From: Taxillus chinensis
Taxonomy: Eukaryota > Streptophyta > Magnoliopsida > Santalales > Loranthaceae
Reading direction: 5' to 3'
NCBI GenBank assembly: GCA_023512835.1
Contig: CM042090.1
Coordinates: 53,555,365 to 53,619,364 of the forward strand
Length of the DNA stretch: 64,000 bases
The notes under the pieces were generated by a model. It saw only the letters and a list, made by a program, of their open reading frames with translations, was not told the origin of the DNA and searched no databases. Below, piece by piece: positions 59,352-64,000 of this stretch (positions are counted from its first letter, which is position 1; every line of letters starts with the position of its first letter). The translations under genes and the position numbers were made by a program.

Positions 59352-60647
59352 TTCTTGAATAATGAAAGACATCTACTGTACTTCATGATGATCACATTTA
59401 CTTTTGAGTCATGCATTATGTTTCCGAGAATATGGGAGGATACTTGCTAATCCGGACTGAAATTGGTAAAGCCAACATAATTAATGATAGATGAATAAAA
59501 CCTTCTTTGGATTTTGTGATCTTTATTTCCATTTCTCACTACATGTTTTGTTTGAATTCTCAAGTTGAATGGAATTTCTATGATACACTGCTGAAGAGTG
59601 GAAAAGGGTTGGAATGGTACGCTTGGTGGATAGTATCGTAGTTGCAGTTCGATCAGCACCTTGAGTGGAGTTTCATCCAGGATAAACAACACTTATGCAC
59701 GATCTAAACTCATCTTACAGGAAAAGTCTATCGAGAGGATCGCATGATCTAAGGGGGAGAAAATGCTTCATCCATTAACTAAGTAAAACCTCCCTTATAT
59801 GTCTCGTGACCTCTTTCCTAGCTGTCTATCTGAGGCGGCGTTTTCCTCGAGAGAATCGCATCAAAATGATTCGCATGATCTCAGGGGGAGAGAATACTTT
59901 GTTAAATATTAAGTAAGGCCCCCTAATTCAGCAACATCACATGAATTCAGGGTGAGAGAATGCTTCTTTTTAAATAATTCCTTCCTGATGTGTCTCGGGT
60001 ACTCTGCTCTACAAGCTCTTACTCTTGGGTCTGACTCGACACGCATTATTGAATCAGAATTATGGAATGAACAAGATGCTTTGTTCTTCACCCATGTATC
60101 ATAGACGTGACACTCATTTGATTTCTCATACATCATATGTCTTCATTTTCACCCTCACTCATGTATCTTAAGTTGGATAACTTCATATAGAATTAATTAA
60201 TCTTTGCTATCTCTATCAGTATGAAGGATTCGCTATGTTGACCTATTGAACTTATTTGTTTATTTTTTGTCATATGCATTGATTTCGTAAATTGATCGTT
60301 AACTCGTATGTATGTGTCTCTCACTATCATTTTTTAATGCATAAGTTTTGTTCTCTATTAGTTCGGATGATGCTATGTTTTATTATATGTTTTCATTAAT
60401 ATCCGTACTAACCCCACCTGTTAAGACTTTCCCACTCTTTAGTCTATTTTTATGAAGCTACAGGTTCAGATTCCTTTTGCACTTCAATGATTATTTATGT
60501 TTAATGTCTCGGATTTGAAGTGTTGTGGTATCTCTTGTCCTTTCAACTTCAAGACTGCAAAGGAATCTTCATCTCTCTTTCATCACTTGTTCTGTGAGGA
60601 CTCGTCTCCTAGTTCAAAGAGTTAGAGGTTGAGAGGTGCCTTTTTGG
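59352..60647 (+). other. E3 3' tail, no gene recognised
   Basis: Noncoding, with three purine runs (AAGGGGGAGAAAATGC at 59750, CAGGGGGAGAGAATAC at 59883, CAGGGTGAGAGAATGC at 59949) that look like tandem PPT-like repeats. No LTR start follows them directly. No extra ORF like those of E1 and E2 is visible. Confidence 0.5.
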
Positions 60648-60769
60648 TGTTGAAATTCGTGTTTTCATGTGTATTTTCAGGTATTTTGGTGTGAGTAAAA
60701 GGGATCATGGTCAAATCCAGAGCATAGTGGTCAAATCCGGAGCATCAAGTCAAATTTGAGACACCAATG

Positions 60770-61440
60770 ATACGGAGTAAGGATCCGAGCAATCCCCTTG
60801 CACGAAGCAAGCCTCAATAGTCTAGAGTAATCTGTCGCGTTACTAGCTCGGATTGATCCGTAGCATCTGTGATCTAGAGTAGCAGAGGTTGACGTGAGGT
60901 CGATGCATGTTCTGGGCCACATCGACCTAGTGTGGCATTTCTTCTTTGCTATATATATATATATATATTCAATATCTTTCAGGAAGGAAAAATTTGGAGA
61001 CCAACGCATTTGACCGTGCTCAATTTTGAGTTAAAACGAAGAAGTTAAGGCTAAAACAACTTTTGTCAAGAAAATTCAAACTTAAAAAGACAGTCAAGGC
61101 CCCTGGTCAAATTGGTTAAAATCCGGAGCAACTAATCAAATCCGAAAACATTAGGTCGGATCCAAGACATCATTGATCCAGACTAAAGACTCCGCTGACA
61201 TGGAGTAAGGATCCGGGACATCATTGATCCGGACTAAGGACTCCACTGACACGGAGTAAGGATACGAGACATCATTGATCCGGACTAAGGACTCTACTGA
61301 CATGGAGTAAGTTTCTGAGACATCATTAATCCGGACTAAGGACTCCACTAATACGGAATAAGCATGCATCATGCGGAATAAGCACCCATAGTCCAGATTA
61401 AGGATTGACTGTCCGGATTAAGTCCCCAAAGGTCCGAAAA
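60770..61440 (+). repeat. CGGAGTAAGGATCCGAG / ATCCGGACTAAGGACTC repeats in the B LTR
   Basis: A unit of about 55 bp (GACATCATTGATCCGGACTAAGGACTCCACTGACACGGAGTAAGGAT-like) is repeated four times at 61160-61370, with single motifs at 60773 and 61365-61430. The open frame on the opposite strand with repeated SVESLVRINDV is produced by this repeat. Confidence 0.9.
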
Positions 61441-62035
61441 TTACTCTAAAGGCTAGTAACCGACAATATTTTCCTTTTTATCCCCTCAATGAATTGAAAC
61501 TTGGTATATTTTAAATATGGCCGATTGGGCATTTATTGCAATTTCTTTAGGTAGTGTATTAGACTCCCGAGAGTTCCAAGGCATGGTTTTAATTCCCCTA
61601 TTTGCAAGGAGGTCGGCTGTCCTCTCTCCAAACTCTATAAAAAGGGTACTCGTCCAAATTAAAGAGGAGATTTTTTGGTTATTAATGATTTTGAAAAGAA
61701 CGAAGTGCTAGAGCATAGCCAGGAAGGAAAAAAAGGGAGGAGGACGATCTTTTTGATCATTCGCCCATCAATTGGCTCCTTCATCAGCTTTCCTTCCCTA
61801 GTCCCCAAGCATTCCAAGGAGACAAGTACAATAGGAGTCAAACATCAACACTCCTCGACACGCTTTCCACCAGTCCTTGCCAGATCTTGTTGCTGTTCCT
61901 CACGTATTCCAAGGGAGAAGCCAAGTATTAGCATGAGCATTAGCCTCAATACTTTTAGGTTCTTTCTTCCTTTCTTCTTTCATCTTCTTGTTCTCCTAGA
62001 CAAAACACCAAGATAAACCCTAAATCTTTCTAAAA

Positions 62036-62300
62036 CACCGGTGGCCATGGGATTGAGCCTCATGCTCATATCCTCGACACTCGGCCAACATCTTTCATAG
62101 TTGTGAATCGGAGCTTCACAGTATGCTCTTCATGCTACCAAAACTTTGATGTTTTCTTAAATAAAATCCCAAATCCTTTTAAATAAATCCAAGGCTCCAG
62201 TGGCCGTGGGATTAAGCCTTATGCTTATATCTTCGCCACTCGGCCAACATGGATTGTAGTAATGAATTCGAGCTCCCTGCTGTACTCTTCATGCTACTAG
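62036..62300. repeat. 159-bp imperfect tandem duplication in the B LTR
   Basis: TGGCC(A/G)TGGGATT(G/A)AGCC at 62042 recurs at 62201, followed by CACTCGGCCAACAT and a CTCTTCATGCTAC block in both copies. Confidence 0.85.
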
Positions 62301-62708
62301 CTTTCTTTTTGTTTTCCTAGATAAAAAAAATAATAACTTTTTTCTTTTTAGTTCTATTCCACCTCGTTGCCATAAGGGATTAAAATAAAAAAAGGGAAAA
62401 GAAAGGAAAATTAAAACAAGTAAGCACCCATAAACAAAGACTAGGTACCAATTTTGGGCGTTGTGGGGGTGCAAGAGCTTTTTTTCCTTTCTCACATGTA
62501 ACCGACTCCTGAACCTATTCTTTGGAACCGTAGACCCTTCTAGGTGGCCGAACACACCTTCATTTTTGTTTCGTGGCGACTCTGTTTTTTCTATCTCTCT
62601 TTTTGGTTTTGTGCGAGCCATGTTAATGATGGCTCAATGACCAAATCTCCATCCAAAATAGTATCTCGTGTTAGTCTCCGAGCATGGACAAAAATGGGTG
62701 ATGACAAC

Positions 62709-62727
62709 TAGCGACTCTGCTGGGGAC
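62709..62727 (+). other. Element B primer binding site
   Basis: AGCGACTCTGCTGGGGAC lies just after the LTR end and matches the PBS-like sequence of element A (24104-24120) apart from a few bases. Confidence 0.75.
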
Positions 62728-64000
62728 ATTTGAGAGAGTCTAGCCATGGTCTCTTGTTTCTCGAGTGCTTGCTTGCTCATTTCCCTTTTATTCCCTTTTC
62801 TTTTCTTTTTCTCCTTTTTTATATAACTACCTTGTTTGTGTATACATGCATTTCTCTCTCCCTTCAACCCTATACCCGGGTTTTCTACTCTTACCTAGGA
62901 TTAGTGAGGTATATAGTAGGGATGCCCTGTGGGTTCTATCTCACACAAGGTGCCTGAACTCCTCACCCAAGTGGGGTCCTCTTGGAGGGCCCTCTCCGTT
63001 AATGCCCCTATGCGTACGAAGCTTCTCTTATGAGATAGTTTGGGAACCAACGACTAAGATAGAAGTAAATCTAGATGCCCATTATGGGTCTTGACCTTTA
63101 TGTGTGTGCTTTGCCACTACTGTTGCCTTGTTTGCACCTTGTTTGCTTATTCATGCACTGTTACCATATTGCCTTATTTTAATTTACCCTAACCCACATG
63201 CACTTTTACTTGTCATACGCATATCATGTCATCCCATGCATAGACATAGGAAGCATGACAAGCTTTGATCATTCCCTAGCTAACTGTGAAGACAAGGAAG
63301 GCATGATAGAGGTCACTTATGCAGCCTTGAAAATGCAATGATACCTTAGGGACTTTTCAGGAGATAGTATCGGGCAAACCATACTAGCACTTGAGGTCCA
63401 GATGCAAGTCCAAATGGCCCACCAAAAGGAGCTGGATAACATATGGGGACAATGACCTTTCCACATACAAGCTGCCTACACCAAGGATTTGGCCCCTACT
63501 AATCAATGAAGGCTTGGAGGTCTTCTTAACGACCATATATGTTTTGTTCCGATGCCCCTCTCCAAGCAGGAACATAACTTAGGGGTCATCACATCATTCC
63601 AGTCTTCCATGAGACTTCATATATATCAACACCGAGGCTCGAAATAAGGCTTTCTGTGGGTATCTAGCATAGCAAAAACCTAGAAAGATCAGTGGAAGCC
63701 CCTATCATCCAGAAATCCTTCCATCATTTCCTCCATAGCAGTAGCAATATATGGCTTATGCGGAAGCCCATGGGGGTCCGAGGCTACTATTACTTCAAAG
63801 GGAAGATGAACTCGCAACTTTACGGCAGAAAGTTCAAGAGCAAGAGGAGATCATCTGGGCATTAAACAAGGAAATCCACCAATTCAAAGGATAAGCCGAA
63901 GAAAGAACTTGAAGACTGCTCGGAATGATCAGGGCTTGCTCCAAATCATGTAGTAGCATATGCATTAAGACTTTCCTTGTTGTATCTTAGTTTTCTTTTC
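62728..64000 (+). other. Element B leader, truncated by the window edge
   Basis: The first ~350 bases follow the A leader (ACCCTATACCCGGG, GAACTCCTCAC, AGTTTGGGAACCAA). The rest shows no gag yet; short frames such as 62730-63094 and 63391-63582 lie in leader sequence. Gag would be expected beyond 64000 by comparison with A. Confidence 0.6.

Larger units (their letters stand above)
60648..62706 (+). mobile_element. Element B 5' LTR (Tat-like); left boundary uncertain
   Basis: The right end is clear: ...GGGTGATGACA at 62706 followed by a PBS, with the shared Tat block (GGGGGTGCAAGAG...AACCGACTCCTGAACC, 62470-62520). Region 60980-61115 resembles the solo LTR at 52545-52700. The proposed start TGTTGAAATTCG at 60648 is only a guess, as no TSD can be checked. 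A TATAAAAA box lies at 61636-61643. Confidence 0.6.

Noticed and set aside
61151..61372. Opposite-strand frame with a repeated SVESLVRINDV peptide
   Set aside because: Caused by the ~55-bp LTR repeat; no independent coding evidence.

Overview
The window looks like a repeat-dense, gene-poor stretch of a plant nuclear genome, probably a eudicot with a large genome (inference). I see no convincing free-standing host gene. Almost every base belongs to LTR retrotransposons inserted into one another. Target-site duplications (TSDs) that I can read directly fix much of the order of insertion.

Outer layers, all on the + strand. Three Ty1/copia elements of Sirevirus type (lineage inferred) are stacked. 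E3 is the outermost: its gag end, decayed pol and 3' tail lie at 56295-60647, and its 5' part is off the left edge. E2 sits in the gag of E3: an extra 3' ORF in three pieces (10309-11848, 13560-13929, 51077-51912) and a 3' LTR (52059-56294). E1 sits in E2 just before that ORF: reverse transcriptase/RNase H (488-2134), its own extra 3' ORF (5325-8314) and a 3' LTR (8640-10065). In both E1 and E2 the extra ORF ends in a Ulp1/C48-like cysteine-protease domain and is preceded by a TATA-like box and a CT-rich leader.

Insertions into these. E1 carries a solo Ty3/gypsy LTR (2711-4528, TSD GAGTA). E2 carries a second solo LTR of that family (11849-13559), a solo Tat-like LTR in its 3' LTR (52334-55132, TSD TGCAT/TGCAC), and a full minus-strand Ty3/gypsy chromovirus-like element G1 (13930-51076, TSD GCTCC). 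The 5' LTR of G1 was split by element A (21883-49853, TSD ATAGG), a Tat/Ogre-like element with gag but no pol. A was itself invaded by a gypsy LTR complex, G2/G3 (24588-34134, TSD CATCC), and by a complete copia element, C4 (37937-46664, TSD GTATT). At the right edge lies the 5' LTR and leader of another Tat-like element, B (about 60648-64000).

What stands out: (1) the protease-like domain in the extra ORF of two Sirevirus-like elements, one with the catalytic Cys changed to Tyr and one with His-Asp-Gln-Cys all present; (2) a 49-residue two-membrane-segment ORF, resembling plant DUF3339 proteins, with its own TATA box in the LTRs of element A; (3) short repeated LTR motifs that recur in LTRs of unrelated superfamilies; (4) a 171-bp tandem array inside A; and (5) a PBS-LTR junction showing recombination among gypsy copies. 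All coding regions except the 49-residue ORFs are broken by stops or frameshifts, many of them explicable by C-to-T change at CAG, TGG or CGA codons.
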